Of a stretch of 64,000 nucleotides of DNA, positions 36,377 through 46,287 are shown in pieces. The first letter of the stretch is position 1; every line of letters starts with the position of its first letter. The notes beneath the pieces were generated by a model. That model saw only the letters and a program-made list of their open reading frames with translations. It was not told where the DNA came from and ran no database searches. The position numbers and the translations under genes were made by a program. This DNA comes from Cognataquiflexum aquatile (GTDB lineage: Bacteria > Bacteroidota > Bacteroidia > Cytophagales > Cyclobacteriaceae). The DNA is taken from NCBI RefSeq assembly GCF_003316845.1, contig NZ_QMIK01000003.1:124001-188000 (forward strand), read 5' to 3'.

Positions 36377-36411
36377 CTTCGTACTTCCCACTTCTGACTT
36401 CGTACTTTCAG
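36377..36411. repeat. Heptamer array (CTTCNNA units) before tRNA-Arg
   Basis: Five 7-bp units: cttcgta, cttccca, cttctga, cttcgta, ctttcag, ending three bases before the tRNA. The same unit type stands before the AlbA gene at 62068-62102. No clear inverted partner is seen upstream. Confidence 0.68.
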
Positions 36412-36414
36412 AAT

Positions 36415-36489
36415 GGCCTCGTAGTTCAATGGATAGAATAGTTGTTTCCTAAACAATAGATATGGGTTCGATTCCCGTCGAGGCTACCA
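36415..36489 (+). tRNA. tRNA-Arg (anticodon CCT)
   Basis: Folds into a complete cloverleaf: acceptor GGCCTCG (36415-36421) with CGAGGCT (36479-36485), D arm 36424-36439, anticodon stem 36441-36445/36453-36457 with loop TTCCTAA (anticodon CCT at 36448-36450), four-base variable loop, T arm with TTCGATT loop, discriminator A and an encoded CCA end. The first pair is G-U. Reads AGG codons. Confidence 0.95.
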
Positions 36490-36491
36490 AG

Positions 36492-36524
36492 AAAAGTCCC
36501 TTCAAAAATGGAGGGACTTTTTGT
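36492..36524 (+). terminator. Terminator after tRNA-Arg
   Basis: Arms 36494-36503 and 36510-36519 form a 10-bp stem with one G-T pair around a six-base loop, followed by a T-rich tract. Confidence 0.8.
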
Positions 36525-36725
36525 TTCTTTTGATTTTTTAAAGAAGGAATTCCGACTATTAAACTGAAAACCTGCATTTGATAATTGGATTTGATTTTCC
36601 AATAGCCAATAAACGAATAACCATTAATTCATTTCATTAAAAGTACCACTGCCCCACAATACAGGATATAGCAGGTGGGATATTGTTTGAAATTCCGTTA
36701 ATTTAATCCGGTGATTTGATTTCAA

Positions 36726-39700
36726 ATGGTCTTAAGAATCCTGAGTTTCTTCTGCTTTATTTTCTCTTTAATTTCTTGTAGCCCCGAACTCCCGGAAGAT
36801 GTTCAGGTAGCTTATAAGGAATTGCCTGAAGCATTGGATTTCAATATTCATGTCAAGCCGATTTTGTCGGATAAATGCTTCGCCTGTCATGGGCCTGATC
36901 TGGCAGCACAAAAAGCAGGGTTAAGCTTGCACGATCCCGAAATGGCTTTCGCATCTCTAAAAGACTCTCCCGGCAAGGTAGCAATCCACCCCGGAAGCCT
37001 CAGCAAAAGCGAACTTTATCACCGGATCATTTCAGAAGATCTGGAGTACCGGATGCCTTCCCAAGAATCAAACTTGACCTTGACTTCTAAAGAAAAGGCC
37101 ATCTTGATCAAATGGATAGAAGATGGGGCTGAATACAAAAAGCATTGGGCTTTTATCCCTCCTCAAAAACATGACATTCCGAAAGTAAAGGATAAAACAT
37201 GGGCCAAAAATCCAATTGACCAGTTTGTACTTAGCAAATTGGAACAGGAAGGAATCAAACCATCTCAGGAGGCCGATAAGGAAACGCTCTTGAGAAGATT
37301 GAGTCTGGATTTGATCGGCTTGCCACCGAGCTTGGCTGAAATAGATGCATTTCTTGCTGACCCTTCCGCCAATGCTTATGAAAAGCAGGTCAACAGATTG
37401 CTCAATTCTGCCCATTATGGGGAGAAAATGGCCATGCATTGGATGGATATTGCGAGGTTTGCCGATACACATGGCTACACTGTGGACCGGTATCGGGATG
37501 CATCTCCCTATCGGGATTGGGTAATCCAGGCTTTCAACCAAAACCTACCTTACGACCAGTTTATCACCCATCAGTTGGCGGGAGACCTTCTTCCCAATCC
37601 GACCAAAGAACAGCTGATAGCGACGGCATTCAATCGAATTCATCCCCAAAATATGGAAGGAGGCATTGTGGAGGAAGAGTTTCGGGTGGAATATGTGGTG
37701 GACCGGACGAGTACCATGGGTCAGGCTTTTATGGCTTTGACGCTGGGTTGTGCGCGATGTCATGACCACAAGTACGACCCCATTTCCCAGAAGAATTTCT
37801 TTGAGCTTAGCAGTTTTTTCAATCAGGTGGATGAGGCCGGTCAGATTTCGTGGGATGACGCCACGCCTGTTCCGACGATGCTTTTGACGGATTCAGAGAA
37901 AGACAACATGCTTTCTTATCTGCTTTCCCAAAAAAACAGGGAAGAAGAGGAACTGAAAATAGTAGCTGAGAATGAAGAAGAGGCATTTCAGGCTTGGCTG
38001 ACATCCAAAGCCTTTCAAAATACTGCCAAACTGGATTTTCCGGCAAGTCGGGTCGGGTTTTATTCTTTTGACCAAAACTCCATACATAACAATCTCAATC
38101 CTTCCCAAAAAGGAACAATGGAAAGCAGCGAGGTGAAAAACCAGAAACCCGCCTATGTAGATGGTTTTAAAGGAAAAGCTGTCAAACTCAACGGAGATGC
38201 TTGGCTGGATTTGGGCGGTTCGGGTATTTTTTCACGCAGCGAACCTTTTTCTGTGAGTATCTGGATTTCTGTCCCCAAGTCTTTGACTGACGGTGCGATT
38301 TTTCACAAAGGTTCAGGCGCAGTGCTTTATAACTGGCGCGGGTATCACCTCAGTCTGAAAAACAACCGCCTGGAATTGCTGATGGCGCACACCGCTCCAT
38401 ACAATGCCATCACCAAAGTCACCGAACAGGATATTCCCCGGGACCAATGGATCAATCTAGTCATGTCTTATGACGGTTCTTCCAAAGCGAATGGACTCAG
38501 GGTATTCCTGAACGGACTTGAAATGGCTACCCAAACTACCCATGACAACCTGTACAAAGACATCCTTTTTCAGGGGGGACAGCCGGGATTGCAGGTAGGG
38601 GCGGTTTGGAGAGGCAAAGGACTCAAAGATGCTTTGGTGGATGAAGTAAGTGTATACGACAAAGAACTTTCAACCCTCGAAGTATTGCAGATTGCGAGTT
38701 TAGAAGAGTATAAATCAATCTTTGCCCAATCTGGGAACGAGTTTAATACCCAAGATAGAAAAGCCCTGAAAAAACTTTACCTCAATAACCATTCTTTGGC
38801 TTATCGAGAAAAGCTGCGAGCGGTGGTGGCTAAGAGAAAGGCCTATGCGGATTCTGTGGAAAGGATACCGGAGATGATGGTCATGCAGGACAAAACCAAT
38901 AAGCGACCCACCTACATTTTGACCCGTGGGGAATATAATTCGCGCGGAGAAGAGGTTTTCCCCAATGCCCCAGAAAGTGTCTTGCCAATGAAGGAGGGCG
39001 TTCCAAAAAACCGTCTTGGACTGGCTCAATGGCTGACGGATTCCGAAAATCCCCTCACCGCTAGGGTGGCAGTCAACCGTTTTTGGCAAAATTTCTTTGG
39101 AAATGGGTTGGTCGCAACTTCCGAGGATTTTGGAAATCAGGGACAATTGCCTTCCCATCCGGAATTGCTGGATTGGCTGGCTTTGGAATTCCAAAATTTG
39201 GGTTGGGATGTCAAAGCCATGCAGCGTTTGATTGTCACCTCTGCCACTTACCGGCAAGGCTCGAAAAACAGACCTGAATTAGCCGAGAAAGATCCTGACA
39301 ATTACCTCCTTGCCCGAGGGCCGTCGGTTCGTTTACCTGCGGAATTGATCCGGGATAATGCGCTTTTTGCAGCGGGATTGTTAAATCCTGCAATCGGCGG
39401 AAAAAGTGTGTTTCCTTATCAGCCTGAGGGTCTTTGGAAAGTCAACGGGGCTAACTATGTGCAGGATTCCGGTCAAAATCTCTATCGGAGAAGTATGTAC
39501 ACCATTTGGAAACGCTCGGTCCACCATCCGACATTGTCCATCTTCGATGCACCTGACCACAGTGTTTCAGTAAGCAAAAGGCAGGAAACCAATACTCCGC
39601 TTCAAGCTTTGGTCCTGATGAATGATCCGACATTTGTGGAGGCTTCCAAGGTTTTGGGAGAAAAGATGTTGGATAATCCAGAAATCTCCAAGTCCATAGA

Positions 39701-39935
39701 GGATACATTCCGCAGACTGACAGGAAGAAAACCCAATCCTAAGGAGCTTCAAATTCTTCTAGAATTGAGGGAAAATGAATACCGTAAATTCAAATCGGAT
39801 CAAAATAAAACCAAAGGCTGGTTGGCTTCCGGGGAATACCAGATTCCTCCGGACTTAGATCCTTTCCATCTTGCGGCCAATGCGGTCACCGCCAGTGCAA
39901 TTATCAATTCAGATGCTTTTCTAACCAAAAGATAA
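36726..39935 (+). CDS. Planctomycete-type cytochrome c / DUF1549 / LamG / DUF1553 protein
   Basis: 1069 residues: a lipoprotein-type signal (ISCS, Cys18 region), a PSCyt1 domain with CFACHG (CxxCH heme site, about 50-55), DUF1549 (about 135-345), an inserted LamG-like domain (about 440-660) and DUF1553 (about 745-1030, beginning NRLGLAQWLTDSENPLTARV). These proteins are abundant in Planctomycetes and occur in Bacteroidota; they are thought to act in extracytoplasmic oxidation of polymers, but activity is unproven. First of three co-directional genes, with the DUF1501 gene starting two bases later. The LamG insertion probably gives carbohydrate binding. Confidence 0.88.
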   Translation: MVLRILSFFCFIFSLISCSPELPEDVQVAYKELPEALDFNIHVKPILSDKCFACHGPDLAAQKAGLSLHDPEMAFASLKDSPGKVAIHPGSLSKSELYHRIISEDLEYRMPSQESNLTLTSKEKAILIKWIEDGAEYKKHWAFIPPQKHDIPKVKDKTWAKNPIDQFVLSKLEQEGIKPSQEADKETLLRRLSLDLIGLPPSLAEIDAFLADPSANAYEKQVNRLLNSAHYGEKMAMHWMDIARFADTHGYTVDRYRDASPYRDWVIQAFNQNLPYDQFITHQLAGDLLPNPTKEQLIATAFNRIHPQNMEGGIVEEEFRVEYVVDRTSTMGQAFMALTLGCARCHDHKYDPISQKNFFELSSFFNQVDEAGQISWDDATPVPTMLLTDSEKDNMLSYLLSQKNREEEELKIVAENEEEAFQAWLTSKAFQNTAKLDFPASRVGFYSFDQNSIHNNLNPSQKGTMESSEVKNQKPAYVDGFKGKAVKLNGDAWLDLGGSGIFSRSEPFSVSIWISVPKSLTDGAIFHKGSGAVLYNWRGYHLSLKNNRLELLMAHTAPYNAITKVTEQDIPRDQWINLVMSYDGSSKANGLRVFLNGLEMATQTTHDNLYKDILFQGGQPGLQVGAVWRGKGLKDALVDEVSVYDKELSTLEVLQIASLEEYKSIFAQSGNEFNTQDRKALKKLYLNNHSLAYREKLRAVVAKRKAYADSVERIPEMMVMQDKTNKRPTYILTRGEYNSRGEEVFPNAPESVLPMKEGVPKNRLGLAQWLTDSENPLTARVAVNRFWQNFFGNGLVATSEDFGNQGQLPSHPELLDWLALEFQNLGWDVKAMQRLIVTSATYRQGSKNRPELAEKDPDNYLLARGPSVRLPAELIRDNALFAAGLLNPAIGGKSVFPYQPEGLWKVNGANYVQDSGQNLYRRSMYTIWKRSVHHPTLSIFDAPDHSVSVSKRQETNTPLQALVLMNDPTFVEASKVLGEKMLDNPEISKSIEDTFRRLTGRKPNPKELQILLELRENEYRKFKSDQNKTKGWLASGEYQIPPDLDPFHLAANAVTASAIINSDAFLTKR

Positions 39936-39936
39936 C

Positions 39937-41445
39937 ATGAGTCACCATCACGATGCCCCTCTAAGGTCTTCCAATAGAGATCTTCAGGAGATTGAAAAGA
40001 ATATGGACAGAAGGAGGTTTTTGACAAAAACTTCTTTGGGGATTGGTTCCCTGGCTTTGGGCTCCTTGATGGGAATGGAGAAGATTTTTGCAGAAAATCC
40101 ACAGACACAGCCTTTGCTTTCCGAGTCAGCCAACGGATTGGCAGGCTTGCCGAATTTTATGCCCAAGGCAAAGCGGGTGATTTACCTTTTTCAAAGTGGT
40201 GGGCCTTCCCAATTGGAATTATATGATTACAAACCAAAGCTCATGGACCTTCACGGGCAGGAGCTGCCTGATTCGGTGAGAGACGGACAGCGTCTTACCG
40301 GAATGAGTGCAGATCAAAGTTCATTTCCTATGACTGCTTCAGCTTTTAAATTCAGCCAATATGGCCAAAGCAGGGCTTGGGTAAGTGAACTGATGCCCGA
40401 TACCGCTGAGATCGTGGACGAACTTTGTTTTATCAAAAGCATGCAGACCGGACAGATCAATCATGACCCTGCCATTACTTTTTTCCAGACAGGTCATCAG
40501 CTTCCGGGCCGTCCCTCGATGGGCGCTTGGTTGAGTTATGGATTGGGTTCGGACAACCAAAACCTGCCATCTTTTATCGTCTTGGTTTCCAAAAATGCCG
40601 TGCAGGACCAACCGCTTTATGCCAGACTTTGGGGAAATGGATTTCTTCCTTCCCAATACCAGGGCATCCAATTCCGGTCTGGGCAAGACCCTGTACTTTA
40701 TCTTGGCAATCCTGAAAATTACGACGGAAAGGACAGGCGCGAAATGCTCGATTACCTCAAATCATTGAATGAGGTCCAATTTGATACTTATGGCGATCCT
40801 GAGATCAGCGCCCGCATCGCCCAATATGAGATGGCCTTCCGGATGCAGACCTCGGTGCCGGAAATTACCGACATGTCCAATGAGCCTGATTCGGTGTATG
40901 AAATGTATGGTGAAGAAAGCCGGGATCCCGGTACTTATGCCGCCAATTGCCTTTTGGCGAGAAAGCTCATCGAAAAAGATGTCAAATTTGTCCAGCTCTA
41001 CCATCAGGGATGGGATCAGCACGGGAATTTGCCCGGCGGGATAAAAAACCAATGTCAAAAAACGGACCGGGCTACGGCTGCACTGATCAAAGACCTCAAG
41101 CAAAGAGGCTTGTTGGAAGATACGCTTGTCGTTTGGGGAGGTGAATTTGGAAGGACGGTGTACAGTCAAGGCACGCTTTCAACGGATAATTATGGCCGGG
41201 ACCACCATCCACGCTGCTTTACCAAATGGATGTGTGGGGCAGGGGTAAAGCCGGGTTTTACTTATGGAGAAACAGACGATTTTGGATACAATGTGGTCAA
41301 AGATCCTGTTCAGGTTCATGACCTGCAGGCTACGATTCTTCATCTTTTTGGGATAGATCACGAAAAACTGACTTACAAGCATCAGGGCCGTAGGTTTAGG
41401 CTGACCGATGTAGAGGGCCATGTGGTAAAAGGAATTTTAACTTAG
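39937..41445 (+). CDS. DUF1501 protein with twin-arginine signal
   Basis: 502 residues of the sulfatase-like DUF1501 family. The N-terminus has MDRRRFLTKTSLGIGSLALG, a twin-arginine signal, so it is exported folded. Conserved features include FQSGGPSQLELYDYKP, VVWGGEFGRTVYSQG and the histidine pair DHHPRCFTKWMCG. The alkaline-phosphatase-like fold suggests a hydrolase or metal enzyme, but the substrate is unknown. It is almost always paired with a DUF1549/DUF1553 protein, as here, and follows that gene by two bases. Confidence 0.9.
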   Translation: MSHHHDAPLRSSNRDLQEIEKNMDRRRFLTKTSLGIGSLALGSLMGMEKIFAENPQTQPLLSESANGLAGLPNFMPKAKRVIYLFQSGGPSQLELYDYKPKLMDLHGQELPDSVRDGQRLTGMSADQSSFPMTASAFKFSQYGQSRAWVSELMPDTAEIVDELCFIKSMQTGQINHDPAITFFQTGHQLPGRPSMGAWLSYGLGSDNQNLPSFIVLVSKNAVQDQPLYARLWGNGFLPSQYQGIQFRSGQDPVLYLGNPENYDGKDRREMLDYLKSLNEVQFDTYGDPEISARIAQYEMAFRMQTSVPEITDMSNEPDSVYEMYGEESRDPGTYAANCLLARKLIEKDVKFVQLYHQGWDQHGNLPGGIKNQCQKTDRATAALIKDLKQRGLLEDTLVVWGGEFGRTVYSQGTLSTDNYGRDHHPRCFTKWMCGAGVKPGFTYGETDDFGYNVVKDPVQVHDLQATILHLFGIDHEKLTYKHQGRRFRLTDVEGHVVKGILT

Positions 41446-41457
41446 GGAATTCCTAAT

Positions 41458-42798
41458 ATGACGCAAGATCTGATCACTTTCTTCGGAAGATTTCATCCAC
41501 TTTGGGTTCACTTACCTATCGGGTTTTTGATTATTGCAGTTTTTTTTAAAGCCTATGTCGCGTACTGGAAAAAGCCTGCGATGCAGGAAGCAGTGAATTT
41601 TTCTTTGCTTTTAGGTACCATCAGTGCCTTGGTCGCGGCGGTGTTGGGTTTTATGCTTTCGCAATCCGGGGGCTATGACGGGGACCTTTTGGATATTCAT
41701 TTGGTGGCAGGATGGACGACGGTTATTATTTCCGCCATTGCATGGTGGGTGAATAAAAACGAACTCAGATTTAGCAAAAAGTTGAATTATACTGTATTGG
41801 GATTTATGATCCTGGCGCTTTCGGTCACCGGACATTTTGGAGGAAGCCTGACTCATGGGGAAGATTATCTGACTGCTTTTGCACCTTTTGGAGAAAAGCA
41901 GGAAGAGACCAAAGGTCGGCTATTGGCCAAGGTGGAGGATGCGGAGGTTTTTACAGATGTGATTCAGCCAATTCTTCGAAGCAAATGTCAAAGCTGTCAC
42001 CGATCGGGAAAATCCAAAGGTGAATTGAATTTGGCTTCCTATGAGACAATGCTCCAAGGAGGAGAAAACGGCCCGGTATTTATTGCGGCAGATGCTGAAA
42101 AAAGTGAGCTGATCCGAAGAGTAACGCTTCCTTCTGATCATGATGATTTTATGCCTGCCGAAGGGAAAAAGCCCCTGACGGATGAGGAAATCCAAATTCT
42201 CATTTGGTGGATAACAAAAGGGAAAGCTGATCCCAAAGTATCCTTGATGGATGCGGATGAGGAAATTATCGCATGGGCAAAGCCCAGACTAAATATTCTT
42301 GGAGGAGAGAAAATGATGGCGGTGAGCATCGATACGGCTTATTTTAAAACCTTGGAGAAAATGGGTTTTCGGGTAAGAGTTCTCTCCCATGAAACAGGTG
42401 CGCTAGATGTCGTCTTGCCATCTGATGTGGCAAAGGAAAAAGCCACGGAACTATTGAAGGCGCTTTTATCCATCAAAGAACAGATTTATTGGCTCAGTTT
42501 GGCGGGCACCGGAATTCAGGATTCGGACCTGAATCAGGTCGCTCAGTTTTCCAATTTGCAAAGACTGAGGATCGAAAATAATCCCATCTCAGATTCGGGA
42601 ATTTCATCTTTGAGGAGTCTTTCCAAACTCGAAAGTCTGAACCTGAACGGGACCAAGATCAGCGAATCAGGTTTGGAGACACTTTCTGAAATCCATTCTC
42701 TCAAATCACTTTACCTTTGGAATACTGCAATTGATCCTCAACATGTAAAGGTGGAAAAAATAAGCGCTGCCGGAGTGAGGGTTATTTTTGGAAGTTGA
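41458..42798 (+). CDS. DUF2231 membrane protein with cytochrome and leucine-rich domains
   Basis: 446 residues: four membrane helices (about 1-130, starting FFGRFHPLWVHLPIGF) of DUF2231 type, a PSCyt1-like heme motif CQSCHRSG (about 180) and a C-terminal leucine-rich stretch (LRIENNPISDSGISSL and following, about 360-425). It could anchor electron transfer from the DUF1549 protein at the membrane, an inference from the heme and the shared operon. It follows DUF1501 by 12 bp and ends the cassette. Confidence 0.85.
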   Translation: MTQDLITFFGRFHPLWVHLPIGFLIIAVFFKAYVAYWKKPAMQEAVNFSLLLGTISALVAAVLGFMLSQSGGYDGDLLDIHLVAGWTTVIISAIAWWVNKNELRFSKKLNYTVLGFMILALSVTGHFGGSLTHGEDYLTAFAPFGEKQEETKGRLLAKVEDAEVFTDVIQPILRSKCQSCHRSGKSKGELNLASYETMLQGGENGPVFIAADAEKSELIRRVTLPSDHDDFMPAEGKKPLTDEEIQILIWWITKGKADPKVSLMDADEEIIAWAKPRLNILGGEKMMAVSIDTAYFKTLEKMGFRVRVLSHETGALDVVLPSDVAKEKATELLKALLSIKEQIYWLSLAGTGIQDSDLNQVAQFSNLQRLRIENNPISDSGISSLRSLSKLESLNLNGTKISESGLETLSEIHSLKSLYLWNTAIDPQHVKVEKISAAGVRVIFGS

Positions 42799-42844
42799 AA
42801 TTGACTTGAACATCCACCAAAGGGACTTAGAAAATCGGTCTTCC

Positions 42845-42875
42845 GACTTCGTCCCGATAGCGGGATCCGTCCCGT
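42845..42875. repeat. Palindromic GC-rich element between convergent genes
   Basis: TCCCG (42852-42856) pairs with CGGGA (42861-42865) around ATAG, followed by another CGTCCCG. It lies in the 132-bp gap between the convergent cassette and CRTAC1 genes and may be a transcription barrier or a small dispersed palindromic repeat. Confidence 0.5.
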
Positions 42876-42930
42876 TTCTGATGGAACCTTGGGTTACTGA
42901 CAAAGAAGCGGATACCGTTAAAAAAAGGAA

Positions 42931-45900
42931 TCACTTCAGTTTAAAAACTTCTAACTCCCCATCGTTTTTGACAAAGAGAATCCATGTTTCATTTTTGACT
43001 TTAATGGACCGGATATGTTTAATATCTCCTTGAATACCGAGTTTCCCATTTTCCATAATTGAAAATCCACCCTTTCCGTTTCCTTTTAAAGCCAATCCAT
43101 GACTCCCCTGATAAGCACCAAAATAGGGCGAAACGGCTGTCATATTTCCCCCCAACAGCAAATCCAATATTCCATCACTATCCAGGTCTTCCATCAAAAT
43201 TGCCTGTATCGGCGCAAATTGGGCTTCAATTGGAAGGGGTTGGGTAGTAAATCCTTTTGCACCATTGTTGAATAAAATCACGGATTCGAATTTTTTTGCT
43301 TCAAAAAGTTTGGCTTCCTCTAACTTGAAGTTCTTGAAAATCTCAGCCACTGTTTTTCCGGCAAAGTCTGAATGCCTGACAAAGTCTTTTTTGAGCAAAG
43401 GGATCTGCTTCACCAATTCATCCCGTGTGGCGATGGTATATTCTTTGCCGTCTTTATGGTAAGTCAGAATTTGCTCCAAACTGCCGTTTCCGTCAAAATC
43501 CTTGACATACATCCTGACGGGAGTTTCTTCGGAGCTTTTTAGCCGGCTGTTCAACCCAAGATTTCCCAGAACCAAGTCCGGGAAACCATCACCGTTCAAA
43601 TCCCCAATTTCAACCGTATTCCACCAGGCTGAAGTATTGGCTAACCCGAATTTTTCAGTTTCGTTGACCAATTTCCCATTACGGTGCATCAAAATGCTGA
43701 CCGGCATCCATTCACCCACGACGACCAAATCCATTTTTCCATCCTGATCCAAGTCTACCCACGATGCTGATTTGACCATTCTGATAGAGGTTAAGTCGGG
43801 CGCAATTTGGGGAGTGATATCTGCATACGTTCCATTTCCGCTGTTCTTAAGGATATAACTTCTAGGAAGCTGTCCATATTTCCCAATGACATTTCTTCCT
43901 CCTACAAACAAATCCTCCAAACCGTCGCCATCAAGATCATGTGGAAGCGCCACCGAATATTGGCTTTCAGGATCAATGGGAAGATCAAGGGATTCGGAAT
44001 ATGAACTTTGATTTTGGGGTAAGAGAATTTTATTTGAATGAGGACTTGAAGGGTTATTTCCTCCATTCAGCAGAAGTAAATCTGCGTTATCCTTTGATTC
44101 ACTTTGCAAAAAGGCAGCATAGGTATGTTCCGATTCCAGGTCTTTTTCTAGAATCTTTTGTTCTGATTGGAGGAATTTTCCGTTTTTGGTTTGGATAAAC
44201 AATCGGGAATCCTGACCCTTTGCTCCCCCAATAAAAATGTCTTCCAATCCATCCCCATTGGAATCGCCGATGGCAAATGCAGGCCCTTCTTGGGAAAGTT
44301 TGTGCGGCAGCAGCGGCTCTTTATTGAAATCATTGTAATCATCTTCTATGTGCAAAAATTCTAAGCCCGTTTCCTTGGAACTAAGTTTTTGAAGTAATGG
44401 AAGCGGTTGTTTTGGGTCAGGAATGGGGGCAAGCAAAGCATTTTCCTCTTTTAAAGTAATCAGTTTGTTTACTTCCAAATTCAGCAAAGTTTCTCTTTTT
44501 CCCGAAGGCCAAATAACTTTTAGCGAATCGATGCCAGTGGCTTTTCCCAATCCCAAATTGATCTCCGGTGCAACGGAGGATTGAAAACCCCTAGCAGTGA
44601 AGTTTTCCTGAATGATTTTTGATCCATTAATGTAGGCCTCCACCCGTGCCCCGATTCCAAATTTATTGTTTCCTGATCCCTCAAACCTGATTTTAAGAAA
44701 AGATGGTTTTTCACTGTTGGGAATCTGATATAACCTGTTTTCAAATATTTCAGAGGGTTGATTGATATGGTTCACGATCAGATCAAGATCTCCATCATTG
44801 TCCAAGTCAGCATAGACCGCACCATTGGAAATCGTAGCATCGGATATTCCCCATTTCTCACTCACATTTTCAAATCTCAGGTTGCCGGAATTTTTGAAAA
44901 AATAATTTGGGACTTCACCGGGAGGCATCTGACCGGAAATTTTCAAATCGCTGATATTCGGTCTTTGAACCAATCCATCTTTGATTTCCGGATTGGTGAT
45001 GAAGTTGATATAATCCATGTCATTGGGCCGCCGTGCAATGCCATTGGAGATAAACAAATCCTTCCAACCGTCATTGTCAAAATCCGCAAACAAGGGAGAC
45101 CAACTCCAATCTGTAGCATTGACTCCTGCAAGTTGGCCAATTTCGGAAAAAGTGCCGTTAGCATTATTGAGCTGCAGGCTGTTTCTAGTGGTCTGTCTGC
45201 CGTATCCGAAATTGAGTTTGAGTTGGTATATTTCATAACTGTCTTCACCGGCTGACATTTTTTGGACGATTTCATCCTCCGGCAACATATCAAGACTCAT
45301 AATATCAATCCATCCATCATTGTTAAAATCCGCCAAATCGTTGCCCATCGAAAACCTGCTCATATACGTCAGGGCATCTTTGCTTGATTCTTTGAAGGTT
45401 CCATTTCCTTGGTTGATATAGAGGTAGTCATTTTCATTGAAATCATTGGATACATAGATGTCCGGCCATCCATCATTGTTGACATCTGCTATTCCGATTC
45501 CTAACCCGTATCCTATCTGGCTGGAAAAAATCCCTGCCTCATTGGTCACGGGAGTAAACCTCTGTTCTCCTTTTTCGGCGTTGTTTCTGAAGAGTCTGTC
45601 TCCTTCAGGGCCGCTATCCATAAATCGAAGAGTAGCCCTGCCATAACTATTCTCGGTATGTACAGCATGGTTGAGAAGGTACATATCCAAATCACCGTCC
45701 CTGTCATAATCAAAAAATGCGGCTTGTGTACTGAATCCCTGAAAATCCAATCCATATTGATTTGCACTTTCGGTGAAGGTCAGGTCTCCATTGTTGATAT
45801 ACAGCTCGTTTTCCCCTTTGACTCCTTTCCAATCCCCAAGTCTGCTGACATAAATATCCAAAAGCCCGTCACCATTGATGTCTACCATGCTGATGCCGGT

Positions 45901-46251
45901 TTTCCATGGACCAGAAGACCCAACTCCGGCTTGTACCGTGATGTCTTCAAAGCCCATATTTCCTTTGTTCAGGAAAAGTTTATTTGGAAGTTGGTTGGAT
46001 GAGAAATAGATGTCCAACAGCCCATCGTTGTTGATATCACCGACAGCTACTCCGCCACCATTATAGAAATAGAGGTATTCAATGATATTAAATCCCTCTG
46101 TTTCGGTAAGTGTATTGGTAAAATCTATTCCTGTTTTTTGGGGACTTAAGCTTTCAAAAAGCGATTCTGTTTGGTTTACCTCAGTTTTTTGGGAACATGA
46201 AATCAGGATGAACAGCGGAAAAATCAAAAACGGCAAATGGGCATATTTCAT
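42931..46251 (-). CDS. CRTAC1-type FG-GAP repeat lipoprotein
   Basis: 1106 residues. A lipoprotein signal (FILISCS) is followed by many FG-GAP/VCBS repeats (for example VAVGDINNDGLLDIYFSS and VADVNNDGWPDIYVSN types with Asp-rich Ca-binding loops), an ASPIC/UnbV-like domain (about 520-600, with IWPSGKRETLLNL) and a second propeller block. Such proteins sit at the cell surface and often accompany SusC/SusD and DUF1501 proteins in polymer-use clusters. No catalytic site is recognised. It is convergent with the cytochrome cassette and upstream of the lipoprotein gene on the same strand. Confidence 0.87.
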   Translation of the reverse strand: MKYAHLPFLIFPLFILISCSQKTEVNQTESLFESLSPQKTGIDFTNTLTETEGFNIIEYLYFYNGGGVAVGDINNDGLLDIYFSSNQLPNKLFLNKGNMGFEDITVQAGVGSSGPWKTGISMVDINGDGLLDIYVSRLGDWKGVKGENELYINNGDLTFTESANQYGLDFQGFSTQAAFFDYDRDGDLDMYLLNHAVHTENSYGRATLRFMDSGPEGDRLFRNNAEKGEQRFTPVTNEAGIFSSQIGYGLGIGIADVNNDGWPDIYVSNDFNENDYLYINQGNGTFKESSKDALTYMSRFSMGNDLADFNNDGWIDIMSLDMLPEDEIVQKMSAGEDSYEIYQLKLNFGYGRQTTRNSLQLNNANGTFSEIGQLAGVNATDWSWSPLFADFDNDGWKDLFISNGIARRPNDMDYINFITNPEIKDGLVQRPNISDLKISGQMPPGEVPNYFFKNSGNLRFENVSEKWGISDATISNGAVYADLDNDGDLDLIVNHINQPSEIFENRLYQIPNSEKPSFLKIRFEGSGNNKFGIGARVEAYINGSKIIQENFTARGFQSSVAPEINLGLGKATGIDSLKVIWPSGKRETLLNLEVNKLITLKEENALLAPIPDPKQPLPLLQKLSSKETGLEFLHIEDDYNDFNKEPLLPHKLSQEGPAFAIGDSNGDGLEDIFIGGAKGQDSRLFIQTKNGKFLQSEQKILEKDLESEHTYAAFLQSESKDNADLLLLNGGNNPSSPHSNKILLPQNQSSYSESLDLPIDPESQYSVALPHDLDGDGLEDLFVGGRNVIGKYGQLPRSYILKNSGNGTYADITPQIAPDLTSIRMVKSASWVDLDQDGKMDLVVVGEWMPVSILMHRNGKLVNETEKFGLANTSAWWNTVEIGDLNGDGFPDLVLGNLGLNSRLKSSEETPVRMYVKDFDGNGSLEQILTYHKDGKEYTIATRDELVKQIPLLKKDFVRHSDFAGKTVAEIFKNFKLEEAKLFEAKKFESVILFNNGAKGFTTQPLPIEAQFAPIQAILMEDLDSDGILDLLLGGNMTAVSPYFGAYQGSHGLALKGNGKGGFSIMENGKLGIQGDIKHIRSIKVKNETWILFVKNDGELEVFKLK

Positions 46252-46287
46252 CTGATGTGTTTTTCACAAATTCAATCCTTTTTCTGT

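Noticed and set aside
36726-42798. Cytochrome/DUF1501 cassette as recent foreign DNA
   Set aside because: Cassette is slightly richer in GC by eye but has no integrase, tRNA-linked repeat or mobile gene; recent transfer is not supported.
42788-43033. Open frame in the convergent gap after the DUF2231 gene
   Set aside because: Runs through the palindromic element and into the end of the CRTAC1 gene; composition not protein-like.
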